Assembly: GCA_937920545.1 (NCBI GenBank)
Contig: CAKZUG010000014.1
Coordinates: 1 to 34,612 of the forward strand
Source: an uncultured Saccharophagus sp.
GTDB taxonomy: Bacteria; Pseudomonadota; Gammaproteobacteria; Pseudomonadales; Cellvibrionaceae
Direction: 5' to 3'
DNA: 34,612 nt
How positions within the stretch are numbered: the first letter of the stretch is position 1; each line of letters begins with the position of its first letter. Of this stretch, positions 18,487-27,376 are shown in pieces. The notes beneath the pieces are model-generated. The model had not been told where the DNA came from and made no database searches. It saw only the letters and a list, made by a program, of their open reading frames with translations. Position numbers and translations under genes: made by a program.

Positions 18487-21400
18487 TTACAGTCTAAATT
18501 TAACACCTGCGAAGAACTTACGACCGCTGTATTCAGATAAAGACGTGTTTGACTCTAAAACACGATTTTCTACATACGGCTCGTTTGTTGCGTTTAACAC
18601 CTGAAAGCGTAGAGTCAATGCATCAGTTATTCTATAAGATAACGACGCATCTACTGTACCTGTATCAGCGACAAAACGATTTGACTGATTTAACGTATTG
18701 CCAAAAGGCTTTAAATACTGCGAACGGTATTTATAAGCAACACGAGCTTGCCAACCATAATTTTCCCAGTATGTTTCTAATGAATAACTTTCACGAGAAA
18801 AGCCAGGTAAGCTTGCAGGAGAAATAAAGTCATTAAGTGTTCTATTCTCTTCAGCTGTCATCCCGTCAACATCATCCAATGGGTTAATATCTTGGAATTC
18901 ACCCAGTTGACTAGCAACATCTCTACTTCGTTCTGGTGTCTCAAAATCTGTGTCGGCATAATTATAACCAGCAGATATACCAAGACCATTCAAAGGCTCA
19001 GGTAAGTATGAGAATGCATGCTGAATAGTAATTTCAGCACCCGTAATAGTAGATTCTTCGTCAGTAATCGATACGCGACCATTTACAGGCAAATCTAAAG
19101 TCTGAGTTGTCTGAAGAGCAGGATCGGCAGAGTCACTATCCTGAATAACAAATGTTGTCTGCTGAGTTAAGCCTTCCAGCTCTTCAAAACCTGCATTGAA
19201 TTTTTTGTAATACAACGCAAAAGATATAGATGTATCTTCGTCGGGATAAAAACCTAACGACAGATCGAAGTTATCAGACTCTAATGCTTCTACCTCAAAA
19301 TTACCAAAAGCATTGTAAAAGTTTTCACCTGTATCAGCTATCAACTCTTCAGCAGTGTCAGCTTGTCCATCACGAGGATTATTTTCATTAGCTTCTCTTA
19401 CAAGCTCAGACTCTAAACCATAGCCCATGAAAAACATATCAGGTCGTGACATAGATCTATATAAAGCTGCTCGCAGTTGAACTTCATCAGTCAGTGAGAA
19501 ATTCAAATTTAAACTGGGTAGAACATTAACGTAGTCATTTTCTACAACAAGAGGGCGTATATTTATTTCAGATGCCCTAAAAGGGTTTGGATTACCATCA
19601 GCATCAACGCGCGAACCGCTAACGTCGTTTCTTGATAAAAACAAATCTGTTCTGAAAGTCTCAGATGAAATTTCAGTATTGACAACTCTAACACCAAAAT
19701 TACCAGAAACTGGGACGCCCGCAATTTCAGAATCAAAGTTTGCCATTGCAAAAACAGAAGTAATATCTTCTTGAAGCAAAACGTCATCAGCAGATGGCTG
19801 TAAGGAATCAGGAATTAAGTTATTTTCGCCAGCAAGAATATTAAACGCACAAAGAGTATCGTACGTTGCCCACTCAGAAATATTTGCGCCAGCATCGTCA
19901 CCAAAACCTGACTGAGGGAATTCGCGTAGACATGAATCGCCAACTGTAGCTAAATCAGTATCAGCCGAACCGCCAGACTTACTCAACTCTAAACTTGCAC
20001 GAGCGTAAAAATTTGTTTCATGCTCAGATAAACGTACACCGGCTTTTACAGAAGTAAAAAAATCACCATCAATATCATACTCACCATTTAATTCGAAGGC
20101 AGTAATCATATCTTCAGTTAGGTTATTTTGTGCTCTAGCCCTGTTATCAAGATCGAAAAAGCTAAAATCATTAACAATATCTAAACCTAAGCTTGACGCT
20201 TGCCTGTCAGCTGCGTTTGTATAAAAGTCAGTGATTTGAGGAAACTTATCGCCATTATCACGAAAATCATAATTAACACGATCCGATCTGAAGCGAGTCT
20301 GCCAAATATCATCTTGTCTTTCAGTTTCAGAATAAGATAAATCTGTCGTTATTTTAAGTTTGTCAGTTGCTTGCCAACCTATATTAAGGCCAAAAGACGT
20401 GTAGTCTTCATCTCTCTCTCTGAAATCGCCATAGGTGCCAATTCTTGACAGCCCAGAGTACGCTAATAACTCACCAGAGTCAGTTGAAATCCAATCATCT
20501 ATACCACGACGCCCTTCATCGATGAAAAGCTCATGCCTATCTTCAAAGTAGAAACGGTTGGAGAATAAATAATCAACAGCAATATCCCAATCATCATTAG
20601 GCTGCCATTGTACAGTCGCCATTACAGAATCTCTTGTCTCTTCAGATTCTTGCTGACGAAAACTTAGCTGATTAGGAATTAGATAGAATTCATTTGTGAA
20701 TACAGGATTTCCGTCTTCATCAAAACGCCTTGGATTTGTACTGTCGAAGCTACAGTTGTTTCCACCTGCTGAATTACAAGGCCTCAAAGACGAGCTAGAT
20801 ACATATGCTTCCTGCGGAGCTGAACCATCAACAGAGGCAAAGCCCAAAGCCAAACCAAACGTACCAAAAGAATCGGTATCAAACACATCTGTGTATGACA
20901 ATGAACCACGGTAGCCTACACCACTGTCATCATTGATTTTATCTTGGTATTCATTGTAATTAGCACGGAATTCACCCTGTATACGGCGCTTTCCGTAATC
21001 GATAGGACGGATCACGCCCAAATCTATAGAACCTGCAACACCACCCTCTAAAATATCAGCCTGTTGGGCTTTATATACAACAGCTTTATTGACCAATTCA
21101 GATGGAAACTGTGAAAAAGCAACCGCGCGGTTACCTGAGCCAGAGCTGACTTCACGACCATTAAACGTTGATGAAACTAAAAACGGGCCTAAACCACGGA
21201 TAGAAATCTCACTAGCGTTACCTTTAAAGCGGTCACCTGTCACACCGGTAATACGCTCTAATGTCTCGGCAACGGATAAATCAGGTAAAACACCAATGTC
21301 TGATGCTGAAATGGCATCAACAATCGTTGATGATTGTCTTTTCAACTCAATAGAGTTTCTAATGGTGTCACGTAAAGTACCCGTTACGACAACTTCTTCA

Positions 21401-21528
21401 AGCATAATGCCTGAGTCAGTATCTTGTGCCGATGTAGGTGCAACAGAAAAAGCGGTTGCCGCTACTGCGATAACGAGCGCGTTACGCTTAAATGCACTTG
21501 CTATTGCGTTGTTTCGATTAGATTTCAT
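18487..21528 (-). CDS. TonB-dependent outer-membrane receptor (Xanthomonas/Caulobacter type)
   Basis: This 1013-residue outer-membrane active transporter is powered by TonB-ExbBD. A signal peptide spans residues 1-34 (cut after PTSA), the TonB box EEVVVTG is at 44-50, a plug domain follows at ~60-190 (SIRGLGPFL, and EGGVAGSIDLG), and a large 22-strand-type barrel ends in VKFRL. The style matches the TIGR01782-like family, whose members often import oligosaccharides or other bulky substrates. No sugar-active enzyme, exbB/tonB or sigma regulator is encoded nearby, so the substrate cannot be named. On the minus strand GAGGAA lies about ten bases before the ATG. The gene stands alone, with its own terminator and a repeat-rich upstream region. 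Confidence 0.9.
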   Translation of the reverse strand: MKSNRNNAIASAFKRNALVIAVAATAFSVAPTSAQDTDSGIMLEEVVVTGTLRDTIRNSIELKRQSSTIVDAISASDIGVLPDLSVAETLERITGVTGDRFKGNASEISIRGLGPFLVSSTFNGREVSSGSGNRAVAFSQFPSELVNKAVVYKAQQADILEGGVAGSIDLGVIRPIDYGKRRIQGEFRANYNEYQDKINDDSGVGYRGSLSYTDVFDTDSFGTFGLALGFASVDGSAPQEAYVSSSSLRPCNSAGGNNCSFDSTNPRRFDEDGNPVFTNEFYLIPNQLSFRQQESEETRDSVMATVQWQPNDDWDIAVDYLFSNRFYFEDRHELFIDEGRRGIDDWISTDSGELLAYSGLSRIGTYGDFRERDEDYTSFGLNIGWQATDKLKITTDLSYSETERQDDIWQTRFRSDRVNYDFRDNGDKFPQITDFYTNAADRQASSLGLDIVNDFSFFDLDNRARAQNNLTEDMITAFELNGEYDIDGDFFTSVKAGVRLSEHETNFYARASLELSKSGGSADTDLATVGDSCLREFPQSGFGDDAGANISEWATYDTLCAFNILAGENNLIPDSLQPSADDVLLQEDITSVFAMANFDSEIAGVPVSGNFGVRVVNTEISSETFRTDLFLSRNDVSGSRVDADGNPNPFRASEINIRPLVVENDYVNVLPSLNLNFSLTDEVQLRAALYRSMSRPDMFFMGYGLESELVREANENNPRDGQADTAEELIADTGENFYNAFGNFEVEALESDNFDLSLGFYPDEDTSISFALYYKKFNAGFEELEGLTQQTTFVIQDSDSADPALQTTQTLDLPVNGRVSITDEESTITGAEITIQHAFSYLPEPLNGLGISAGYNYADTDFETPERSRDVASQLGEFQDINPLDDVDGMTAEENRTLNDFISPASLPGFSRESYSLETYWENYGWQARVAYKYRSQYLKPFGNTLNQSNRFVADTGTVDASLSYRITDALTLRFQVLNATNEPYVENRVLESNTSLSEYSGRKFFAGVKFRL

Positions 21529-21568
21529 ACCTTGTTATTCCTCAAAGGGTTTAGATTCGTAACGTTTA

Positions 21569-21588
21569 ATTATTTGCAATTATTTGCA
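21569..21588 (-). repeat. Tandem 10-bp repeat upstream of the TonB receptor
   Basis: ATTATTTGCA occurs twice directly in tandem (21569-21578 and 21579-21588), 41-60 bp upstream of the receptor start, in its 5' leader or core promoter. A period of 10 bp puts both copies on the same face of the helix. Confidence 0.5.
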
Positions 21589-21705
21589 TTTTATTACTTA
21601 AAACTTTTCAATTCTAAAGCGCATATGTATCTCATACAAGACGCATTTCACATGAAATAGTTGAAATAGTGAACTTTTATGTATTTTGATAACTCGTTTA
21701 GTAAT

Positions 21706-21730
21706 TTACACGTCACAAAGTGTGATGTAA
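21706..21730. promoter_or_regulatory. Nested inverted repeat, candidate operator of the TonB receptor
   Basis: TTACA-CG-TCACA-AAG-TGTGA-TGTAA forms two nested perfect 5-bp arms with a 2-nt offset, centred about 190 bp upstream of the receptor start. The order TCACA...TGTGA is the reverse of a CRP site. The rest of the 21529-21861 gap is AT-rich, and I found no convincing -35/-10 pair on the minus strand. Confidence 0.4.
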
Positions 21731-21861
21731 CCATACAACTAATAACAATTAGAAATTAGAAAGAGGCAAGTAATACTTTAGGCTATATGAAAGACATCAT
21801 TTTGATCATGTATCACCCAAGCAGACACCGCTACTATGTTACATATACTTATAAGAACATA

Positions 21862-22854
21862 TTATTCTAGCTGCTTTTTTTCAGATTGCTTATCATGCTT
21901 AAAAAAAACACTCACACGTAACTTATTTCGCATATCCGACTCAGGGAAATCTGTTTCACTGGTAAAACGTTCGGTTGCCGTTAACTCATTATTAGATGCT
22001 TCGATGACTTCAGACTCAAACTCATCCCACGTTTTTTCAAAACGGTGAAACATGGCAACCAACCAGCCACCAGGGCTCAGTAACTGCTTACAAATGTCAA
22101 CGAGTTGAGCAAAATCTTGACCCTGCGGTTTGTTTCTCGCATAGCCGGATTTATACACTTTAGGCGGGGGATCTAGAATAATACCGTCAAACGTTCGACC
22201 GGCTTTGACGGCTCGAGGAAGATGCCGATAGATATCACCCTGAACAAAATCACGGTTATCAAATGTTAAGCCATTTTTCTTATAGTTTTCACGAAGGCAT
22301 GGCAGCATGGCAACGGTTTTATCTAAATGCGTTACGCTCTTCGCACCACCGACCATAGCCGCTAAACCTAAGCTACCGGTAAAAGAAAATAAGTTGATTA
22401 CTTTTCTGTCTTGGCTATTGGCTTTTATCCACTGTCTGACAGGGCGAGCATCAAGGTATAAACCGCAGTTATGAATGGCCAGCGGATTAATTTTGTAGTG
22501 AATGTTGTGTTCATGCGCCCAATAATCATCGGATGGATCGCGCTCGTGCACAATAAAAACGCGCTGCTTGATTTTCATTTTTAAACTTTGGTGGGCTTTG
22601 GCAACAATAAGCCTAAAGGGGAAGCTATCGAGTAGCGCCTGAATGATGTCATCAGAAATATCGCGAATATCACGGGTAAACTGTATAACCGCAACGTCGC
22701 CGAATTTCTCAATCACAACACCTTCAATACCTTCTTCAAACCCATGAAATATTCTGAAGGCATCACTATTTGATGCGTTAAATAATAGCTCTCGATTTTT
22801 CCATGCTGTTCGAATGGCGCAGTAAGCTGCCGTGTTGTTATCTGTGTGAGTCAT
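21862..22854 (-). CDS. Class I SAM-dependent methyltransferase, RlmI-like
   Basis: A 330-residue protein from the ATG at 22854, which has AAAGG about six bases upstream; the frame is open for 21 more codons but those look non-coding. The N-terminal half includes a substrate-binding region (IFHGFEEGIEGVVIEKFG) followed by the RlmI-type segment NPLAIHNCGLYLDARPVRQWI. The SAM-binding motif I is NLFSFTGSLGLAAMVGGA, with an acidic residue in THLDKT, and motif IV is ILDPPPKVYKSG. This is the Methyltrans_SAM (PF10672-type) fold shared by rRNA m5C methyltransferases such as RlmI. The target is probably 23S rRNA but is not proven. It is monocistronic or cotranscribed downstream of the DUF1348 gene, 86 bp away. 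Confidence 0.75.
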   Translation of the reverse strand: MTHTDNNTAAYCAIRTAWKNRELLFNASNSDAFRIFHGFEEGIEGVVIEKFGDVAVIQFTRDIRDISDDIIQALLDSFPFRLIVAKAHQSLKMKIKQRVFIVHERDPSDDYWAHEHNIHYKINPLAIHNCGLYLDARPVRQWIKANSQDRKVINLFSFTGSLGLAAMVGGAKSVTHLDKTVAMLPCLRENYKKNGLTFDNRDFVQGDIYRHLPRAVKAGRTFDGIILDPPPKVYKSGYARNKPQGQDFAQLVDICKQLLSPGGWLVAMFHRFEKTWDEFESEVIEASNNELTATERFTSETDFPESDMRNKLRVSVFFKHDKQSEKKQLE

Positions 22855-22940
22855 ACAAACCTTTACAGTGCGATTAATGTGCGCGTATTGTACGCGCACA
22901 CCCACCCACAAGTGCATAACACATGCATTAATTTAAATTT

Positions 22941-23447
22941 TTATAAGCCCAAGTCACTCAAAGTGGCAAAATCAGCAGGCCTTGGGCCTTCTGGCCATGT
23001 AAATTTACGATCATTCTCGCTTATCTTCATGTCATTGATGCTCGCATGACGCTCGGCCATTAAACCGTTTTTATCAAATGCCCAGTTTTCATTTCCATAA
23101 GAGCGATACCACTGGCCGTTTTGGTCATGCCACTCATAAGCATAGCGCACAGCGATATGGTGCTCAGAAAACGCCCATAACTCTTTGATTAAACGGTACG
23201 CCTGCTCTTTTTGCCATTTAGCGTCTAAAAACTTGATAATGTCAGCGCGACCATTGATAAACATATCGCGATTTCGCCACTGGCTATTTAGCGTGTATGC
23301 CGTCGCAATCTTCTGAGCGTTTTTTGCATTCCATGCGTCTTCCGCTAGTCGAATCTTGCGAATGGCGCTCTCTTTAGTGAAGGGCGGTAAGGGTTGACGT
23401 GTATCTTCAATATTTAAATCAAAATTTAACATTGGTGTTCGGCTCAT
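22941..23447 (-). CDS. NTF2-like DUF1348 family protein
   Basis: This 168-residue protein is read from the ATG at 23447, preceded on the minus strand by AGAGGA. An extension to 23495 adds 16 unlikely residues. The stretch [44 protein letters not shown], followed by [25 protein letters not shown], is a clear DUF1348 member of the NTF2/SnoaL-like cone fold, which binds small ligands in a pocket. Its enzymatic or binding role is unknown. It is soluble, has no signal peptide and is divergent from the small exported protein gene. Confidence 0.85.
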   Translation of the reverse strand: MSRTPMLNFDLNIEDTRQPLPPFTKESAIRKIRLAEDAWNAKNAQKIATAYTLNSQWRNRDMFINGRADIIKFLDAKWQKEQAYRLIKELWAFSEHHIAVRYAYEWHDQNGQWYRSYGNENWAFDKNGLMAERHASINDMKISENDRKFTWPEGPRPADFATLSDLGL

Positions 23448-23637
23448 ACATCCTCTTTGTGATAATGGTGTTAAACGGGTAGAACAATAATGCAATTTTC
23501 TCGCCAGTGAACGCTATGTCACTTTTTCAACGTGTTCAATATGTATTTTATGAGGTTTAATTTTCATTTAACAGGAACTAATCACTCAATAATTGCCTCT
23601 CACACAAACAATAGATAGACTTTTTTGGGAGATTGAC

Positions 23638-24027
23638 ATGACACTATCACGTAACTTTTTATTATTTACTTTATCATTATTTGCCGTGCAAGCATTTGCA
23701 TCTGGCGGAGATTACGGCGGCGGCGTAAATCGCAGTGCTCAGCAATCACAAGTTGATCATGCCTATGAATCTGGAAAAGCATTTTTTACGGGAAGGCATT
23801 CTAATTACAGAAAAATAAAGTACTGCTTTGTGGCGGATGACGGATCAGCCACAAAAGTAAAATCTAAAAACATTAAACAGTTTAAAAAACAACCCGCTAA
23901 CGATCTCGTTTCTGCTCTGCACCGCTGTGATGAACCCACTCAAAACATCAGCCAAGTGTTGAAAAAAAATGAATTGATTGCCACGGTGTACTACCTTAAC
24001 AAACGTTATAAATTAAAACTTAAATAA
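23638..24027 (+). CDS. Small exported protein, cytochrome-c-like without heme motif
   Basis: A 129-residue protein from the ATG at 23638 (GGGAG lies eight bases upstream); a frame extension to 23593 is not preferred. Residues 1-21 are a signal peptide (FTLSLFAVQAFA). The mature part begins with a Gly-rich SGGDYGGG and then reads YESGKAFFTGRH, two cysteines (KYCFV and HRCDEP) about 35 residues apart, and ends VVYYLNKRYKLKLK in pattern. The GKAxFxGR start and the YLNKR end remind me of small c-type cytochromes, but no CxxCH is present, so heme attachment is not expected; the cysteines may form a disulfide. It would be periplasmic. It overlaps the convergent glycosyltransferase gene by 15 bp. 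Function unknown. Confidence 0.65.
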   Translation: MTLSRNFLLFTLSLFAVQAFASGGDYGGGVNRSAQQSQVDHAYESGKAFFTGRHSNYRKIKYCFVADDGSATKVKSKNIKQFKKQPANDLVSALHRCDEPTQNISQVLKKNELIATVYYLNKRYKLKLK

Positions 24028-25368
24028 TGCCAAACGATTAAAACGGGTTAGACATAGCGCGATAAGAATAATGCCGTATTCAATCACCAGAATATGACCG
24101 GGTATTTGATAATTATTCAATGCTGGGTCGTTAAGGTTAAGACCAATACAATACGATAAAAAAACAGCGCATGACGCTACCCAAGCCCATAAGCTTGGGT
24201 AAATAACGGCAAAGGGTAATACCCATAAAAAATACCAAGGGTTGGCCACTGGTGACACCAGTAAAAACGCCATAAAGATAATATCGCCGCGGACAATAGT
24301 ATTGCGCTTGCTTCTAATATAATGATAAAAAAGCGCTAAACCAAGAACCGCAAACACGCAAAATAAACTTATTTTCACTGTCAATAACGATACTGCAGGT
24401 AGAGCATACAAAACAATAATGTAGAAAGGTGAGTTAAATACCCAGCCCTCACTCATCGCCGACAAAGAACCCAGAATATTTGGGATATGATGAATAAAGG
24501 GTAAGAAAGTCAAAGTCAGCACCATAAAAAATACGCACCACGCCCGTACAAAAAATAATAAACAAAAGGGCACAAGCAACACAGCAAATATTTTGGCCGA
24601 CACCGCAAACGCACAACAACATGCCGCCATATAAATATTTTTACGCTGGAACAAAAACGCCAACCAAATAAATGCGATGCCAATAATATCGGGGTGCGCT
24701 GTAATAATTGTTTCTTTAATCACCAACGGGCTCCAAGCATAGAGCCAGACAAATAACGGTTTGCCAAATTGACACAGCACATACAGCACGACTAAATCGA
24801 AAAACATCATGATTAATTGTAAAGGCCATACTTCACCCGGTGCAATCCATGCGGCTAAGGCAAACACATATTGCGTTGTTGGCCAATAAATAGTGGGCAC
24901 GTCAGGGTAATTAATATGGTCCAAAATAGTCTCTAACCGATCAGAAAAATCACCTGTCGAAAAAAAATATGATGGTGGCTGCGCATAAGGCGAACCATTG
25001 GTTAATGTTTGGTAGCCATCCCACATATAACGAAACGCATCATCTTCTAATATGGGGTAAACCGCTAACCCGATCACTCGAAAAATAACCGCCCAGATAA
25101 CGATATCAACTAAATTTACCGCGATATTACGCGCTCGAAACACGCACCAACTAGTGTATGTAATAAACATTAAAATGAACGAGGGAAGTAAAAATTCATA
25201 CAGCGTAATATCGCCATAATATTGTGAGGTAAATACCCAGCTAGATAAAACCAAAGCGTACAACAGACCTATCGCGTGTATGGGCCGCATTAAGGAGTAC
25301 GCTAAGGAGTGCGTTAAGCGCTGCGCTATTTTAGCCCAAACATTTTGCGTGTTTAACCCGCTCTTCAC
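24013..25368 (-). CDS. Polytopic GT-C-like glycosyltransferase (mannosyltransferase type)
   Basis: A 451-residue integral membrane protein with about eleven hydrophobic helices. The first large loop carries LEDDAFRYMWDGYQTLTNGSPYA (residues ~115-137 in pattern), the acidic motif typical of GT-C and DUF2029/GT87 enzymes that use polyprenyl-phosphate sugars. Later motifs include YAWSPLVIKETIITAHPDI and a C-terminal VANPWYFLWVLPF. It probably transfers a sugar on the periplasmic face, but donor and acceptor cannot be told. The start is GTG at 25368: GGAGGG lies seven bases upstream on the minus strand and the only nearby ATG is out of frame with an immediate stop. No partner glycan genes are adjacent, so it is an orphan. 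Confidence 0.65.
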   Translation of the reverse strand: MKSGLNTQNVWAKIAQRLTHSLAYSLMRPIHAIGLLYALVLSSWVFTSQYYGDITLYEFLLPSFILMFITYTSWCVFRARNIAVNLVDIVIWAVIFRVIGLAVYPILEDDAFRYMWDGYQTLTNGSPYAQPPSYFFSTGDFSDRLETILDHINYPDVPTIYWPTTQYVFALAAWIAPGEVWPLQLIMMFFDLVVLYVLCQFGKPLFVWLYAWSPLVIKETIITAHPDIIGIAFIWLAFLFQRKNIYMAACCCAFAVSAKIFAVLLVPFCLLFFVRAWCVFFMVLTLTFLPFIHHIPNILGSLSAMSEGWVFNSPFYIIVLYALPAVSLLTVKISLFCVFAVLGLALFYHYIRSKRNTIVRGDIIFMAFLLVSPVANPWYFLWVLPFAVIYPSLWAWVASCAVFLSYCIGLNLNDPALNNYQIPGHILVIEYGIILIALCLTRFNRLALFKF

Positions 25369-25398
25369 CGCATTTCCCTCCTATCATCTAGACATAAA

Positions 25399-25430
25399 AA
25401 AACCCCAGTGATGGCATCAACTGGGGTTTT
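25399..25430 (-). terminator. Intrinsic terminator of aceE-aceF
   Basis: AAAACCCCAGT and ACTGGGGTTTT form a long stem whose loop can pair further (GATG/CATC). On the minus strand a run of seven T follows. It lies 25-55 bp after the aceF stop and ends the pyruvate dehydrogenase operon before the glycosyltransferase gene. Confidence 0.85.
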
Positions 25431-25454
25431 GTATAACACGTTAAAAAACAATAC

Positions 25455-27362
25455 TTACAAAATCAAACGACGCACGTCAGCGATAACAGAACTCAAATAC
25501 GTAAAGAACCGGCCTGCATCACTGCCGTTTATCGCACGGTGATCATACGACAAACATAATGGTAGCATTTGTCTTGGCTCAAACTCTTTGCCATTCCACT
25601 TAGGTTTAATGTCCGCTTTTGACACACCTAAAATAGCCACTTCAGGCGCATTAACTATTGGAGTGAAACCCGTACCGCCAATGGGACCTAGACTAGAAAT
25701 GGTAAAACAACCGCCTTGCATTTCGTTTGGTTTCAATTTGCCATCACGCGCTTTACCAGCCAAATCAATCACTTCATTGGCGAGTTCATACAAGCCTTTT
25801 TTATCAACATCTTTAATAACCGGCACCATTAAACCGTGCGGTGTATCAACAGCAATACCAATGTTAATAAATTTCTTTTGTACAATGTGTTCGCCGTCGT
25901 GATGCATTGATACGTTAAACGATGGCTCGGCTTTTAATGCTGCGGCACATGCTTTAAGTAAAAACGGAACCGGTGTTAATTTCACGCCCGCTTTTTCGGC
26001 TTCGGCTTTCATGCCTTTTCTGAAGGCTTCAAGCTCGGTAATATCAGCATCGTCAAACTGGGTAACATGAGGAATATTCAACCAGTTACGCGCCATGTTT
26101 TGCGCAGTCAGCTTTTTGATTTTACTCATTTTGATCATTTCGATTTCGCCAAATTTAGCAAAATCAACAGCCGGAATAGGATCAATACCTTGACCACCTG
26201 TTACAGCAGGCGCTTTGCCTGATGCATGCTGAGTCATCACCTTTTTAACAAACCCTTTCACATCATCTTTAGTATGGCGCTTACGCGGGCCAGTCGGTGG
26301 AACTTGCGATAAGTTTACACCCAATTGACGTGCTAATTTACGCACAGCAGGACCAGCATAGACATCACCTTGCTCAACGTACGTTTCTTCTACTGGTGCA
26401 GAAGTAGCTTGAGCCGATGATGCAGGTGCAGCTACGGGTTTTTCAGGCTTGGCAGCAGGTGCACTTGCAGGGGCGGCAGGTGCAGATGCGCCTTTCACTT
26501 CCATTACAAGCAACGCATGCCCTTCAGATACTTTATCGCCTTCTTTTAACGCAATACTTTTTACTGTACCGCTTGTAGGTGAAGGAATCTCCATTGAGGC
26601 TTTATCGCTTTCAAGCACAACAAGTGAGTCGCCCTCTTCCACGCTATCGCCAACGGCCACACATATCTCAATAACATCAACACCTTCTGAGCCACCAATA
26701 TCTGGTACAGCAATCGCTTGTTCAGCGCTTTGGGCGGCAGGTGCAGGTTCACTTGCAGGTGATTCACTTTTAGCGGCGGGTTCAGATACTTGTGCAGAAG
26801 CGCCCGTTGAAAGCACAACAAAAGCATCGCCTTCAGATACTTTGTCGCCTTCTTTTAGTAAAAAGCTCACAACCGTACCCGATGCCGGTGAAGGCACCTC
26901 CATTGAGGCTTTGTCGCTTTCAAGCACAACCAGTGAATCGCCTTCTTCAACAGCATCGCCAACCGCAACACACAACTCAATAACATCCACACCTTCAGAA
27001 CCACCAATATCGGGCACATTAAAGGTTTGTTCTGATGCTTCAGCCGAGCTAGATGCTTCGCTTGAAGAAGAGTCTGCGCTTGCTTCTGGTTTAGCCGCTT
27101 CGGCGGGTGCTGCATCAGCAGCACCTTCAGATTCAAATTCAAAAATCTTATCGCCTTCAGAAAGCTTGTCGCCTTCTTTAATCAAAATAGCCGATACCAC
27201 ACCTGATTCAGGCGAAGGAATATCCATAGAAGCTTTGTCAGATTCTAATACAAGAATAGAATCTTCTTTTTCAACTGTATCGCCTACGGCCACACAGATC
27301 TCAATAACGTCAACACCTTCAGCGCCACCAATATCAGGGACAGTAATAATTTGTTTTGCCAT
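25455..27362 (-). CDS. aceF: Dihydrolipoamide acetyltransferase, E2 of pyruvate dehydrogenase
   Basis: This 635-residue core subunit moves the acetyl group from E1 to CoA. Three lipoyl domains carry lipoylated lysines in DKAS at K43, K151 and K254, joined by Ala/Pro/Ser/Glu-rich flexible linkers. The E1/E3-binding domain is at ~334-372 (AGPAVRKLARQLGVNL), and the catalytic domain at ~405-635 has the active-site H608 and N612 (YDHRAINGSDAGRF). The Asn in place of the Asp of E. coli is normal for Azotobacter-type E2p. It begins 14 bp after aceE. No lpd gene is in the window, so E3 must be encoded elsewhere. Confidence 0.97.
   Translation of the reverse strand: MAKQIITVPDIGGAEGVDVIEICVAVGDTVEKEDSILVLESDKASMDIPSPESGVVSAILIKEGDKLSEGDKIFEFESEGAADAAPAEAAKPEASADSSSSEASSSAEASEQTFNVPDIGGSEGVDVIELCVAVGDAVEEGDSLVVLESDKASMEVPSPASGTVVSFLLKEGDKVSEGDAFVVLSTGASAQVSEPAAKSESPASEPAPAAQSAEQAIAVPDIGGSEGVDVIEICVAVGDSVEEGDSLVVLESDKASMEIPSPTSGTVKSIALKEGDKVSEGHALLVMEVKGASAPAAPASAPAAKPEKPVAAPASSAQATSAPVEETYVEQGDVYAGPAVRKLARQLGVNLSQVPPTGPRKRHTKDDVKGFVKKVMTQHASGKAPAVTGGQGIDPIPAVDFAKFGEIEMIKMSKIKKLTAQNMARNWLNIPHVTQFDDADITELEAFRKGMKAEAEKAGVKLTPVPFLLKACAAALKAEPSFNVSMHHDGEHIVQKKFINIGIAVDTPHGLMVPVIKDVDKKGLYELANEVIDLAGKARDGKLKPNEMQGGCFTISSLGPIGGTGFTPIVNAPEVAILGVSKADIKPKWNGKEFEPRQMLPLCLSYDHRAINGSDAGRFFTYLSSVIADVRRLIL
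26496..27356 (-). repeat. Three direct lipoyl-domain repeats within aceF
   Basis: Three copies of a ~228-bp lipoyl-domain unit occupy 27129-27356, 26805-27032 and 26496-26723, at steps of 324 and 309 bp. The second and third copies are more alike than either is to the first (GSEGVDVIE and EEGDSLVVLESDKASME are shared), which suggests a later internal duplication. Confidence 0.85.
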
Positions 27363-27376
27363 GCTTATCTCTCCTG

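Noticed and set aside
21089-21562. Plus-strand 157-residue frame opposite the start of the TonB receptor gene
   Set aside because: It is antisense to the signal peptide and plug coding region and shows no recognisable features.
21713-21725. CRP binding site upstream of the TonB receptor
   Set aside because: The arms are in the reverse order (TCACA...TGTGA) with a 3-bp spacer, unlike TGTGA-N6-TCACA.
25526-25543. Asn in place of Asp in the AceF active-site motif HRxxDG
   Set aside because: HRxxNG is the normal form in Azotobacter-type pyruvate dehydrogenase E2, so the enzyme is not defective.
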